Source of the DNA: Treponema sp.
Lineage (GTDB): Bacteria > Spirochaetota > Spirochaetia > Treponematales > Treponemataceae
NCBI GenBank assembly: GCA_022510845.1
Contig: JAFLSR010000016.1
Location: 1-48,520, forward strand
Length of the DNA: 48,520 bases
Reading direction: 5' to 3'
Part shown: positions 7,873-16,014 of the stretch, in pieces
Layout of the letters: every line of letters starts with the position of its first letter
How positions within the stretch are numbered: position 1 is the stretch's first letter
Position numbers and translations under genes: made by a program
Notes under the pieces: model-generated
Databases searched by the model: none
Seen by the model: only the letters and a program-made list of their open reading frames with translations
Told to the model about the DNA's origin: nothing

Positions 7873-9234
7873 ATGAAGAAAATTTCCGAAGAAGAATTGG
7901 TAAAGCAGCTTTCTATTTTGGCGCAGAAGAACGACCCAATCAATCCTGATTTGTACGAAAAATACAATGTCAAACGCGGCCTGCGAAATGCCAATGGCAC
8001 TGGCGTACTTGTCGGCTTGACTCAGATTGGAGATGTAGTGGGCTACGAAATCGACAAGGACGGAAACAAAATAGCAGTTCCCGGGCGGCTTTTGTATCGC
8101 GGCTACGATGTGGCGGATTTGGTTCACGATACGCAAAACCGCGATGAATTCGGCTACGAGCAGACGGCATACCTTTTAATTTTCGGACAATTGCCGAACA
8201 AAAGCCAGCTCGACCGCTTTTCCGAATATCTTGGAAATTGCAGGACGCTTCCGGAGAATTTCACCGAGGACATGATAATGAAAGCGCCTTCACGCGACAT
8301 CATGAACAAAATTGCGCGCGGAGTTTTGGCTTTCTATTCCTATGACAACGATCCTGAAAATCGCAGTGTGGGAAACATAATGCGCCAGTGCATGGAACTC
8401 ACTTCAAGATTTTCCACTTTGGCGGCGTATGCGTATCAGGCAAAGCGGCGTTTCTTCGATTCAAAAAGTATGTACATACACAATCCTCTTCCCGAACTTT
8501 CTACGGCGGAAAATTTTTTGCGCTTGATTCGCTCCGACAAAAAATACACGAAACTTGAAGCGCAGGTGCTGGATCTCGCGCTCATTCTTCATGCCGAGCA
8601 CGGCGGCGGAAACAATTCATCGCTCACTGTACACGTGGTTTCTTCTGCGGATACGGACACCTATTCTGCGATTGCCGCTGCCATCGGCTCGCTCAAAGGA
8701 AGCAGGCACGGTGGCGCGAACATCCGCGTGATGGAAATGGTGGACGACATCAAGGCGAATGTAAAGGACTGGGCGGACAATGACGAGATTCGCGCGTATC
8801 TCACGAAAATCGCTTTGCGCGAGGCTTACGACAAAACAGGCCTCATCTACGGAATGGGGCACGCGGTCTACACTGTGAACGACCCTCGTGCCTTGCTTTT
8901 GAATGAACTTGCGGAACGCCTCGCAAAAGAAAAGAATTGCCTCAAAGAATTTCGGCTGTACAAAAAAATCGAAAAGATTGCGCCCGAAGTCATCTACAAA
9001 GTGCACAATTCTGAAAAAAAGATTTGTGCCAATGTTGACTTTTTCTCGGGCTTCGTCTACACGATGTTGGACATTCCGCGCGAACTTTTCACGCCACTCT
9101 TCGCAATTTCGCGAATTGCCGGTTGGAGCGCGCACCGCATTGAGGAAGTGGTGGCGGGAGGCAGAATCTATCGCCCTGCCTACAAGAATATTTGTCCCGA
9201 ACAAAAATACATTCCGCTGGAAAATCGAAAGTGA
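7873..9234 (+). CDS. gltA: Citrate synthase
   Basis: Condenses acetyl-CoA and oxaloacetate to citrate. The 453-residue protein shows the catalytic elements of the citrate/2-methylcitrate synthase family: HAEHGGGNNSS (about residues 239-249), the second His in YGMGHAVYTVNDPRA (about 323-337) and the Asp in ANVDFFSGFVY (about 385-395), with RIAGWSAHRIEE near the C terminus. An N-terminal extension of about 45 residues precedes the core. The ATG follows a perfect GAGGAGG site. The gene leads a gltA-rsuA-fhs transcription unit. Whether it prefers oxaloacetate with acetyl-CoA or propionyl-CoA cannot be told from sequence alone; no other citrate-cycle genes are nearby, so a glutamate-synthesis role is likely. 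Confidence 0.92.
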   Translation: MKKISEEELVKQLSILAQKNDPINPDLYEKYNVKRGLRNANGTGVLVGLTQIGDVVGYEIDKDGNKIAVPGRLLYRGYDVADLVHDTQNRDEFGYEQTAYLLIFGQLPNKSQLDRFSEYLGNCRTLPENFTEDMIMKAPSRDIMNKIARGVLAFYSYDNDPENRSVGNIMRQCMELTSRFSTLAAYAYQAKRRFFDSKSMYIHNPLPELSTAENFLRLIRSDKKYTKLEAQVLDLALILHAEHGGGNNSSLTVHVVSSADTDTYSAIAAAIGSLKGSRHGGANIRVMEMVDDIKANVKDWADNDEIRAYLTKIALREAYDKTGLIYGMGHAVYTVNDPRALLLNELAERLAKEKNCLKEFRLYKKIEKIAPEVIYKVHNSEKKICANVDFFSGFVYTMLDIPRELFTPLFAISRIAGWSAHRIEEVVAGGRIYRPAYKNICPEQKYIPLENRK

Positions 9235-9236
9235 GA

Positions 9237-9986
9237 ATGGAACGGCTTGACAAAATTCTTTCTCATGCGGGTCTTGGAACTCGGCGCGATGTGAAGCGCA
9301 TTTTGCATTCCGGTTCAGTCTGCGTGAACGGCGAAGTTGTGTACGCCGCCGATTTGCACATTGATTTGGAACGCGATGAAATTCTTGTCGAAGGAAATCC
9401 GCTCGCCCTCGAAAAAAACGTTTACCTTATGATGAACAAAATCGCAGGAACCGTTTGCACTTCCAAGGAGGGGGAACGGCAAACCGTGTTTGAACTGCTC
9501 GACGAAAATTTTCGCACGCCGTATTTCGCATCTCATTTGCATTTGGTCGGTCGGCTTGACGCGGACACGGAAGGTCTTTTGATTTTTACCACCGACGGCG
9601 CGCTCACGCACAAACTGATTTCGCCGAAAACTCGCTGCGATAAAAAGTATTTCGTGCGCCTCCAAAAAGACATCTCTTTGGGCGAGCGCGAAGCCTTGCA
9701 GGAAAAATTTTCTCGCGGATTTCAGATTCCCGCGGAAGGCGCGGAGGCCGAATTTGTTTCGCTTCCTTCGAAAATCGAATTCACGGAAAACGCGAATGAA
9801 GTTTTTCTCACGATTTGCGAAGGAAAATATCATCAAGTCAAGCGGATGTTCCGTGTTTTTGAAAACGAAGTTTTGTATTTAAAGCGCGTTCAAATCGGTG
9901 CGCTCGCGTTGGACGAAAGTCTCGCTCCCGGCGAATACAAAAAGATGACGGCAGAAGAAGTTTCGCTTTTGCGCGGAAAGGAGTAG
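9237..9986 (+). CDS. rsuA: 16S rRNA pseudouridine synthase, RsuA family
   Basis: Isomerises a uridine (U516 in E. coli) in 16S rRNA. An S4 RNA-binding domain (about residues 1-60, MERLDKILSHAGLGTRRDVK) is followed by the catalytic domain with the active Asp in GRLDADTEGLLIFT, then EGKYHQVKRMF and the terminal LAPGEYKKMTAEEV, which resemble RsuA more than RluB/E/F. ATG 9237 gives the standard RsuA/RluB N terminus; a GTG at 9231 overlapping the gltA stop is an alternative. The tight junction with gltA suggests cotranscription. Confidence 0.88.
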   Translation: MERLDKILSHAGLGTRRDVKRILHSGSVCVNGEVVYAADLHIDLERDEILVEGNPLALEKNVYLMMNKIAGTVCTSKEGERQTVFELLDENFRTPYFASHLHLVGRLDADTEGLLIFTTDGALTHKLISPKTRCDKKYFVRLQKDISLGEREALQEKFSRGFQIPAEGAEAEFVSLPSKIEFTENANEVFLTICEGKYHQVKRMFRVFENEVLYLKRVQIGALALDESLAPGEYKKMTAEEVSLLRGKE

Positions 9987-9994
9987 TAAGAAAA

Positions 9995-11677
9995 GTGACT
10001 GACATTGAAATTGCCCAAAAAAACAAAATGATTCCGATTTCGCAAGTCGCCCAAAAAATCGGCATCGAAGAAACCGCGCTTGAACTTTACGGGGCGCACA
10101 AAGCGAAAATAAATTTTTCCAAGTTACGCGCGTTGCAAGAAAAGGCGGCGGAAAAAAACGCCCGCGGAAAATTGATTTTGGTAACGGCGATTACGCCCAC
10201 TCCGGCGGGGGAGGGGAAGTCCACCGTCACGATTGGCCTTACTGACGGGCTTTGCAAAATCGGAAAACGCGCGGCGGCTGCATTGCGCGAGCCTTCGCTC
10301 GGGCCTTGCTTCGGAGTAAAGGGAGGGGCTTGCGGCGGCGGCTTTGCGCAAGTCGTTCCAATGGAAGACATCAACTTGCATTTTACGGGCGACATTCACG
10401 CCATCACTGCCGCCAACAATCTAATCGCCGCGCTCATCGACAATCACATTCAGCAGGGAAACTCCTTGCAAATCGATCCGCGCACGGTTTCTTGGAAACG
10501 TTGCTTGGATTTGAACGACCGCCAACTCCGCAACATCATTTCCGGTTTGGGAAGCCGAGTCGATGGAGTTCCGCGCGAAGACCATTTTCAGATTTCCGTG
10601 GCTTCGGAAATCATGGCGATTGTCTGCCTTTCAAAAACGATTTCGGAATTGAAAGAGCGAATCGCGAACATCACGATTGCGCAGAATTTTTCAAAAGAGG
10701 ATGTTAAATTCGGCGCAATCGAATGCGTGGGCGCGGTGGCAGCCTTGCTCAAAGATGCCATTCGTCCGAACCTTGTCCAGACGCTCGAAAAAAATCCGGC
10801 ATTTGTCCACGGAGGGCCTTTCGCCAACATCGCGCATGGATGCAATTCCGTGAACGCGACGCTCTGCGCTTTGGCGAGCGCGGACTACGTTGTGACGGAA
10901 GCGGGATTCGCCGCCGATTTGGGCGCGGAAAAATTCATGGACATAAAGTGCCGCTCGGCAAAAATCTCGCCCGACGCGGTTGTTGTCGTGGCGACGATTC
11001 GCGCTTTGAAAATGCACGGCGGCGTTCCGAAAAACGCGCTTTCTTCGCCCGATGTCGCGGCGGTGGAACGCGGCTTTGAAAATCTCAAAGTGCATTTGGA
11101 AAACCTTGCGAAGTTCGGCGTAAAGACAATCGTCGCCGTGAACAAATTTTCTTCCGATACCGAAGAAGAAATTTCTGTGCTGAAAAATCTTTGTGAACAA
11201 AATTCTTCTCGCGCTATTTTGTGCGAGGGGTGGGAAAAAGGCGGCGAGGGCGCGCTTGAACTCGCTCGCGCCGTGGTGGAAATTTCTGAACGCGGCGAAA
11301 GCAATTTTCATTGTTTGTACGAAGATTCGCTTCCGCTAAAAGAAAAAGTCGAACTTCTTGCAAAAGAGATTTATCGCGCGGAACGAGTGGAATTCGCAAA
11401 CGCCGCTCTCAAGAAATTGGAAGCCATCTCAAAGTCAGGCTATGGAAATCTCTCGGTCTGCGTCGCGAAAACGCAAAATTCCATAAGCCACGATCCAAAA
11501 CTTTTCGGCGCACCAAACGGCTATGTCTTTCCTGTGCGCGATGTGCAGTTGTATTCCGGCGCGGGATTTGTCGTGATAATTTCAGGCGACATTATGACGA
11601 TGCCGGGCTTGCCGAAAGCGCCTGCTGCTCTCGCAATCGACATCGATGACGAGGGAAAGATAACAGGGCTTTTTTAA
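9995..11677 (+). CDS. fhs: Formate-tetrahydrofolate ligase
   Basis: Makes 10-formyl-THF from formate, THF and ATP, feeding purine and fMet synthesis or acetogenic carbon flow. The 560-residue protein has the ATP-binding loop TPTPAGEGKSTVTIGL (about 65-80), REPSLGPCFGVKGGACGGG (about 97-115), the folate-site region GDIHAITAANNL and the C-terminal GDIMTMPGLP. Start is GTG 9995, eight bases after the rsuA stop, with GGAG inside the end of rsuA. It ends the gltA-rsuA-fhs unit. Length and motifs look intact. Confidence 0.96.
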   Translation: MTDIEIAQKNKMIPISQVAQKIGIEETALELYGAHKAKINFSKLRALQEKAAEKNARGKLILVTAITPTPAGEGKSTVTIGLTDGLCKIGKRAAAALREPSLGPCFGVKGGACGGGFAQVVPMEDINLHFTGDIHAITAANNLIAALIDNHIQQGNSLQIDPRTVSWKRCLDLNDRQLRNIISGLGSRVDGVPREDHFQISVASEIMAIVCLSKTISELKERIANITIAQNFSKEDVKFGAIECVGAVAALLKDAIRPNLVQTLEKNPAFVHGGPFANIAHGCNSVNATLCALASADYVVTEAGFAADLGAEKFMDIKCRSAKISPDAVVVVATIRALKMHGGVPKNALSSPDVAAVERGFENLKVHLENLAKFGVKTIVAVNKFSSDTEEEISVLKNLCEQNSSRAILCEGWEKGGEGALELARAVVEISERGESNFHCLYEDSLPLKEKVELLAKEIYRAERVEFANAALKKLEAISKSGYGNLSVCVAKTQNSISHDPKLFGAPNGYVFPVRDVQLYSGAGFVVIISGDIMTMPGLPKAPAALAIDIDDEGKITGLF

Positions 11678-11704
11678 TCTGAGTGGAGTGCGCCGCAACT
11701 AAAA

Positions 11705-11747
11705 GGCTCACCACCGAGTTTTGCAAGGCAAAAGTCGGCAGCGAGCC
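11705..11747. terminator. Hairpin between fhs and tmRNA 3' ends
   Basis: GGCTC pairs with GAGCC around an inner imperfect stem (CCGAGTTTTGC/GCAAAAGTCGG). It separates convergent fhs and ssrA and is followed on the minus strand by TTTTA, so it probably serves as a shared end point. The inner stem resembles the beta hairpin of the composite repeats. Confidence 0.5.
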
Positions 11748-11768
11748 AATCCTCACGCTATCAAAAAA

Positions 11769-12145
11769 TGGAGATGGGGGGAATTGAACCCCCGTCCGAA
11801 TGCGCAAACCAAGCGCGTCTACAGGCGTAGTCATGCGAGGTATTTGTCGGGAAAAGGTAGCAGCATGACAAGCGTCTTTTCCGTATTTTGACTTGAAGTC
11901 CCCGCCGCCCGCCAAAAATGACGGCAAGCAAGCCCTTGTTTGTAACAGAATTCCGAACCGCTAAGGGCGGCGCAATTCAGATTCCGGCTCTTTAAGCCGC
12001 TGCTTACGCAGCGAGAGCTAACTGTTCGTTGTAAGACTCTTCGTCTTCTCTACGTTTGGCAGTTATATTTTTTGTCAGATTAGGGATCCTTCACTCCCGC
12101 CTGCAGCACAAGATTTCTCGCAACCGTCGAAACCGGTGCACCCCC
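11769..12145 (-). ncRNA. ssrA: tmRNA (SsrA)
   Basis: Rescues stalled ribosomes by tagging nascent chains. On the minus strand the 5' end is GGGGGTGCACCGG and the 3' end CATCTCCA; positions 1-7 pair with CATCTCC as an acceptor stem with two G-U pairs, next to a T arm (GGGGG-TTCAATT-CCCCC). The CCA is not encoded. The tag reading frame runs 12060-12004 from resume codon GCC: AKRREDEESYNEQLALAA then TAA, ending in the usual LAA. At about 377 nt it is a normal one-piece tmRNA. A strong promoter lies about 130 nt upstream, so the precursor has a long 5' leader holding a palindromic element. No smpB is in this window. Confidence 0.95.
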
Positions 12146-12156
12146 AAATTAAACGC

Positions 12157-12268
12157 TTAAAATCAGCCAGCGTTGTTACCGAAAACAGCACAAACTCGTG
12201 GCGGCTGATTTTAACTTCGAGTTTTTCTGCAAAAACTCGCCTATTTTAGTGCCAGCGCGTTACGCGAC
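12157..12268. repeat. Composite palindromic element in the tmRNA leader
   Basis: TTAAAATCAGCC (12157-12168) pairs perfectly with GGCTGATTTTAA (12203-12214). Next come the beta hairpin CGAGTTTTTCTGCAAAAACTCG (12218-12239), the linker CCTATTTTAGTGCC and a short GC hairpin near 12255-12268. Order and linker, read on the plus strand, match the four-hairpin family. It lies between the ssrA promoter and the mature 5' end, so it should be transcribed and then removed. Confidence 0.65.
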
Positions 12269-12275
12269 TTTTTAT

Positions 12276-12304
12276 AATATAATATCATTTTGAAAATTTG
12301 TCAA
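12276..12304 (-). promoter_or_regulatory. Strong ssrA promoter
   Basis: On the minus strand TTGACA (12304-12299), 17 bp, TATATT (12281-12276). It is a near-consensus promoter that directly abuts the terminator of the upstream rsb operon. Confidence 0.8.
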
Positions 12305-12333
12305 TAAAAAAAGCGCGGACTTTTGCCCGCGCT
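12305..12333 (-). terminator. Terminator of the rsbU-STAS-rsbW operon
   Basis: On the minus strand AGCGCGG, a loop (GCAAAAGT), CCGCGCT and then seven T residues, starting about 20 bases after the rsbW-like stop codon. A textbook intrinsic terminator. Confidence 0.88.
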
Positions 12334-12355
12334 CCGTTTTCCTGTTCGGAATGAA

Positions 12356-12904
12356 CTAGTTCACATTCAAACCGTGATGCTTTGTCTGATATTTTTTCAG
12401 CATCGCGACGGCATTCTTTTTGCCGTTGTAGACGAATCCGCCGTCCCAATATTCAAGCGCGGCAAAAAGCGCGTTTCCGCCGTCCTGCTGGTCGCTTGTC
12501 TGCGTGTGATATGAAGCATATTGCGAAAGTTCTTCAAAATTCTGCTCGGACAAGGCCTTCACGCGATTTCTGTTGAATTCGTTCCATTTTTCCAAATCTT
12601 CAAAGCCGTCGCCTTCGTCCTGCACGATGATGTGCGCGTGCGTAGGGCTGAACGAATACCACACCGTAACTTTCTTGTTGATGTCGCATTTGTTTCCGTG
12701 TTTCACCGCATTTTTGATTATTTCTGAAATCTGCTGCTCAAGCAAGTTTGTGTCTTTGATTTCCATGGGCGCGGCTTGAACGATAAGAAGCGTAAAATAT
12801 CTGATTTGGCGGAAATCCGAAGGAAATTCTTTTTTGAGCATATTTGTTTTGTCGAACAACGGGTCATTATCATCCGAGCGTAGTAATTTCAATTCTCCAT
12901 CCAT
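12356..12904 (-). CDS. RsbW/SpoIIAB-like histidine-kinase-fold anti-sigma factor
   Basis: The 182-residue protein has the GHKL ATPase fold of anti-sigma serine kinases: an N box ISEIIKNAVKHGNK (E, N, H-G-N) near residues 72-85 and a G1 box VQDEGDGFED near 109-118. Proteins of this family phosphorylate a STAS-domain antagonist and bind a sigma factor or other output protein. The start is the ATG at 12904, preceded by AAGGAG; an open frame continues upstream but lacks conserved character. It lies 77 bases after the STAS gene, itself just after rsbU, so the three make a complete partner-switching module. The target sigma factor is not encoded nearby. Confidence 0.85.
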   Translation of the reverse strand: MDGELKLLRSDDNDPLFDKTNMLKKEFPSDFRQIRYFTLLIVQAAPMEIKDTNLLEQQISEIIKNAVKHGNKCDINKKVTVWYSFSPTHAHIIVQDEGDGFEDLEKWNEFNRNRVKALSEQNFEELSQYASYHTQTSDQQDGGNALFAALEYWDGGFVYNGKKNAVAMLKKYQTKHHGLNVN

Positions 12905-12981
12905 AAATATCTCCTTAAAAATGGTGATTCCAAATAAAAGGATTCTCCGTGAAAAAAAAGTCTCAGAATGCTGTTGGCATC

Positions 12982-13320
12982 CTAATCGTTGACCATCAAA
13001 AGCGCTTCTTCTACGCTGTTTGCCATCGGGAAATATCCTGTAAGTTTTGTGAGTTCGATGACTTTTTTTACTGAACCGTGAACGCTCGCGATGGCAAGTT
13101 TGAGATTCATCTTTTTTATAGTTGAACAAATGTAAATCAACGCGCCGATTCCGGAAGAGTCGATGTAATCCACTTGTTCAAGATTGATTACAAAGAATTT
13201 GACGCTTTTTTCGAGCATCTTCATAACCAATTCTTTGATTTTGTATGAATTGTACAAATCCATTTCACCGTTCACGTCAATAATATAGACGTCACCGTTT
13301 TTCCGTATTTTCAATTCCAT
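12982..13320 (-). CDS. STAS-domain anti-sigma factor antagonist
   Basis: The 112-residue protein is a single STAS domain. The phosphorylatable Ser lies in VDYIDSSGIGALIYI (about residues 50-64), the signature shared by SpoIIAA and RsbV. When unphosphorylated such proteins sequester the anti-sigma kinase; the downstream gene encodes that kinase type and the upstream gene a PP2C phosphatase that would reset it. A GGAGG lies 13 bases before the ATG, a long spacing, within the 17-base gap after rsbU. Confidence 0.92.
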   Translation of the reverse strand: MELKIRKNGDVYIIDVNGEMDLYNSYKIKELVMKMLEKSVKFFVINLEQVDYIDSSGIGALIYICSTIKKMNLKLAIASVHGSVKKVIELTKLTGYFPMANSVEEALLMVND

Positions 13321-13337
13321 AACTTAAGCTTTACCTC

Positions 13338-14981
13338 CTATTTGACCTTGATGACTAGAATTGATTGGTCATCATGCTGGACTGCGCTTCCGCAGAAATT
13401 TTCAATGTCTTCACGCGCCTTTTCGGCAATCTCTTTGCCGGACAAAGCCGCATTCAACTTTATTAGCCGCTCAAGTCGAGCAACAGTGTATTGCTCTCCG
13501 TTGATGCTGAGCGCTTCGATGAAACCGTCCGAACAAGTAACGATGATGTCTCCGCTCTCAGGCTCAATTTCCTTGTCTTTGTAGACGGTTTCCTTTTCCA
13601 TTCCAACTGGCTCGCTGTCATCCGAGATTTTGGTGAAACTGGAATCTTTCGCCTTATATATATATATCGGATTGGTTCCGCCAGAAGAATAGGTAATTTT
13701 TTGGGAAACGCTGTCATAGAAAATCAGCGAAACACTGGCAAAATGGTCTGTGTTCGCCTCGAAATTCAAGCCGCGGTTCGCCCAACTCAAAATTGTCGCG
13801 GGTGTCTGCGTCGTGTTGATGACAAGGCGAAGCATCGCGCGGATTTGCGTGATAATCGTCATCGAAGTGAGATTTTTTCCAGTGACATCGCCGAGTATGA
13901 AAGCGATTCGGTCTTTGCGCGCTACGAGCAGGTCGTAGAAGTCGCTGCAAATCGATTCCGCCTCGGTGTAAAACGCGCCCGCCGTAATTCCGGGAAGCAG
14001 GGGCAATTTTGCGGGAACGAGCGAATTGCGGATGCGCGATGCGATTTCGCTTTCTTTTTGAATGTTCGATTGCTCGATAAGGTCATTGTACACGATGATT
14101 GAATGGATTGCGATTGCCATGATGTCTGCCAACTTTTTCATCGTGGTGAATTCATCGTCGGAGAACGGCTCCACATCGTGATTGCGGCTGAGCGCCATAA
14201 TGCCGATTGATTGCGCCTGCGCTATGAGCGGCACGAAAATGTATGAGCCGCATTTGAGGAAGTCCTCGTTTTTGTTTTCTTGAATTCTGCTGTCTTTGTG
14301 CGGCTCCGTGATGAGTTCCGCCTTCGCATTGGAAATGACTTCGCCGAAAATGTTTTCTTTGAGCGGAAACTGGGCGTATTTCATGCTCATGTCCACGCGG
14401 TTCTGCTTGTGCGGAATGTTTTCGGGCAGAATGTATGGCGGAACGAACATGCCTTCAAGGTGCTTTACGGAAAGCACATCGTCCATTTCGTCGAGCAGGA
14501 GAATCATCGCGCCGTTCGCGCCGGTAAATTCAATGGCTTGGTCGCAATAATATTTGAACAGGTTTTCCTTTCCGTTCGGGTTTGATGTTTCCGTAAGTCC
14601 GCGTTCAAGCAAATCCCTTTGGACATCCATGATGTCGCGGTTCACTTCTTCGAAAATCACGTTGACTTTTTTGCCGCCCTTTGTCATTGCCATGGAATTT
14701 TCGCCGGATTTATTCGTTTCGGGGTCGGAAATCGCCTTGACGATGGCGTAGGGCAGAATCAGCAGGGTTGCAAGCAGAATCAGCACGGAAAAATAGACAA
14801 TGTTTGGTTTTATGGCAGTGTAGACCGCGCCGAAAAGAACGCAGAAAAGCGACAGAAAGAAAATAAAACTTATCTTTGCAGAATTCCTGACAGCCGCAAC
14901 AAAGAGAAAGACAATTGTCGCCAATACGAGCACGGCGACCGCAAACAATGGTATGTAGGCGAAAACATCGAGTGTCGGCAA
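13338..14981 (-). CDS. Membrane-anchored PP2C phosphatase with GAF domain (RsbU-like)
   Basis: The 547-residue protein begins with three hydrophobic segments (about 9-30, 35-55 and 62-82). A GAF-like sensor region follows (about 130-300), then a SpoIIE/PP2C domain (about 330-547) with metal-binding SDFYDLL and ILGDVTGKN and the late IIVTCSDGFIEA and HDDQSILVIK motifs. It should dephosphorylate the STAS antagonist encoded next, in response to a membrane or small-molecule signal. The start is TTG 14981 with GGAG upstream. A good promoter precedes it, overlapping the end of the upstream gene. Confidence 0.9.
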   Translation of the reverse strand: MPTLDVFAYIPLFAVAVLVLATIVFLFVAAVRNSAKISFIFFLSLFCVLFGAVYTAIKPNIVYFSVLILLATLLILPYAIVKAISDPETNKSGENSMAMTKGGKKVNVIFEEVNRDIMDVQRDLLERGLTETSNPNGKENLFKYYCDQAIEFTGANGAMILLLDEMDDVLSVKHLEGMFVPPYILPENIPHKQNRVDMSMKYAQFPLKENIFGEVISNAKAELITEPHKDSRIQENKNEDFLKCGSYIFVPLIAQAQSIGIMALSRNHDVEPFSDDEFTTMKKLADIMAIAIHSIIVYNDLIEQSNIQKESEIASRIRNSLVPAKLPLLPGITAGAFYTEAESICSDFYDLLVARKDRIAFILGDVTGKNLTSMTIITQIRAMLRLVINTTQTPATILSWANRGLNFEANTDHFASVSLIFYDSVSQKITYSSGGTNPIYIYKAKDSSFTKISDDSEPVGMEKETVYKDKEIEPESGDIIVTCSDGFIEALSINGEQYTVARLERLIKLNAALSGKEIAEKAREDIENFCGSAVQHDDQSILVIKVK

Positions 14982-15001
14982 AATTTATTTCTCCAGAAAA
15001 A

Positions 15002-15041
15002 AGTCTTGCGAGATGCGGCAAAAGTCGAAACTCACAAGACT
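15002..15041 (-). repeat. Palindrome at the rsbU transcription start
   Basis: AGTCTTGCGAG and CTCACAAGACT form an 11-bp near-perfect stem; on the minus strand it is followed by a T run. The loop contains TTCGACTTTTGCCGCA, resembling the TCGAA-ATGCCGC loop of hairpin 0 in the composite elements. The 5' arm abuts the -10 box, so a normal start site would fall inside the arm and the RNA would lack the full stem. It therefore acts, if at all, mainly as DNA. Confidence 0.55.
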
Positions 15042-15070
15042 ATTTTACCATTAAGCGAAAAAAAAGTCAA
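15042..15070 (-). promoter_or_regulatory. Promoter of the rsbU operon
   Basis: On the minus strand TTGACT, 17 bp, TAAAAT with TGG before it. The -35 box overlaps the stop codon region of the upstream ParB-like gene. Confidence 0.7.
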
Positions 15071-16014
15071 GTTCTATTTTTCTTCGCCTTTACGTTTTTG
15101 CGCAATTTGAAGGACTTGATTAGGTTCTTGATTTTGGCGATTTTTCCGATGAATGAGTCGCCGTATTCGCTTTCGAAATCATCGATTACGCTGTCCAGCG
15201 GCGTGTTTTCGCCGAATCGTTTTTTGATGTCGTCCCAATATTTTACGAGCCACACGTAAAGGTCCGATGGAGTCCGTTTGCGGAATTTTGCCATCATCCT
15301 GTGGTGGCGTATTGTCGCGAGCACCGGCGTGTATACCATGTTGTACCATGAGATTATCGCGGCGGGCATGGAAATCTCTTCTGTGTGGTTGAGGTTCAGG
15401 TAGTATTTGTGCGTGAGGATATGATTGTAAATCACGTCGTATTGGCCGGGCGTGGTGAAGTCGAGCGACCAGTCGTCGGTGATGTCGCCGTATGCGGTTT
15501 CGGAATAGAAGACGCGCTTTTCGTATTGAATGATTTGTTTGAGAAGGTACTGAATGCTGTAGCCGGGCTTGAGGCGGATTTCGGTGCGCAATGAAGTTAC
15601 TTCCGCGTCGATGAATTCGATTCCGCGGGCGCGTGCCACCGAAACTCGATGGTTTCCGTCGCGCACGAAATAAAGCCCTCCGATTTCGTAGAGGTTGATT
15701 GGCGGAAGAATCGTGTTCTGCAAGTGCGCCCTGTCGATGCTTTCCCAGCGGTTTTTCAGATGCGACTTTTTCGGAAAGAACATATTGTCGAAGTCGTTGT
15801 AGCGGCCTTCGCTTCCTACGATGTTCGCGACGGGAACGGTTTTCATTCCGATGTAAGTTTCGTTGTCGGGATGTAGCAATTCTTTTAAGTCGTAGAATGA
15901 AATCAAATTGGTTTCGTCGGGTTTGAGGAAATGCTGCATTTCGTTGACGATGGCCCTTGTCTTTGCCTTGTTGAAATCGTCGTTTGTTTGCGCGTTGAAA
16001 TTCATTTTGTTCAT
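15067..16014 (-). CDS. ParB/Srx-like domain protein of unknown function
   Basis: The 315-residue protein has in its middle GGLYFVRDGNHRVSVARARG (about residues 110-129), the DGNHR motif of the ParB/sulfiredoxin-like nucleotide-binding fold also found in DUF4032-type proteins. The rest is basic and helical with a Lys-rich tail (KLRKNVKAKKNRT). The chosen ATG at 16014 overlaps the preceding stop in ATGA; a longer frame upstream only reads through the metallophosphoesterase gene. The coupling suggests joint function with that phosphoesterase. No nuclease residues can be assigned and there is no parA nearby, so I do not call it a partition protein. Confidence 0.72.
   Translation of the reverse strand: MNKMNFNAQTNDDFNKAKTRAIVNEMQHFLKPDETNLISFYDLKELLHPDNETYIGMKTVPVANIVGSEGRYNDFDNMFFPKKSHLKNRWESIDRAHLQNTILPPINLYEIGGLYFVRDGNHRVSVARARGIEFIDAEVTSLRTEIRLKPGYSIQYLLKQIIQYEKRVFYSETAYGDITDDWSLDFTTPGQYDVIYNHILTHKYYLNLNHTEEISMPAAIISWYNMVYTPVLATIRHHRMMAKFRKRTPSDLYVWLVKYWDDIKKRFGENTPLDSVIDDFESEYGDSFIGKIAKIKNLIKSFKLRKNVKAKKNRT

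Noticed and set aside
11760..11800. tRNA gene suggested by the T-arm sequence GGTTCAATTCC
   Set aside because: It is the tRNA-like 3' end of tmRNA; the partner acceptor strand is at 12145-12139.
12356..13129. 257-codon version of the rsbW-like gene
   Set aside because: The first 75 codons are not conserved in character, run across the spacer into the STAS gene region and lack an SD; ATG 12904 has AAGGAG.
14982..15041. Transcriptional attenuator in the rsbU leader
   Set aside because: The hairpin and T run look like one, but the -10 box abuts the 5' arm, so the expected transcript would lack half the stem.
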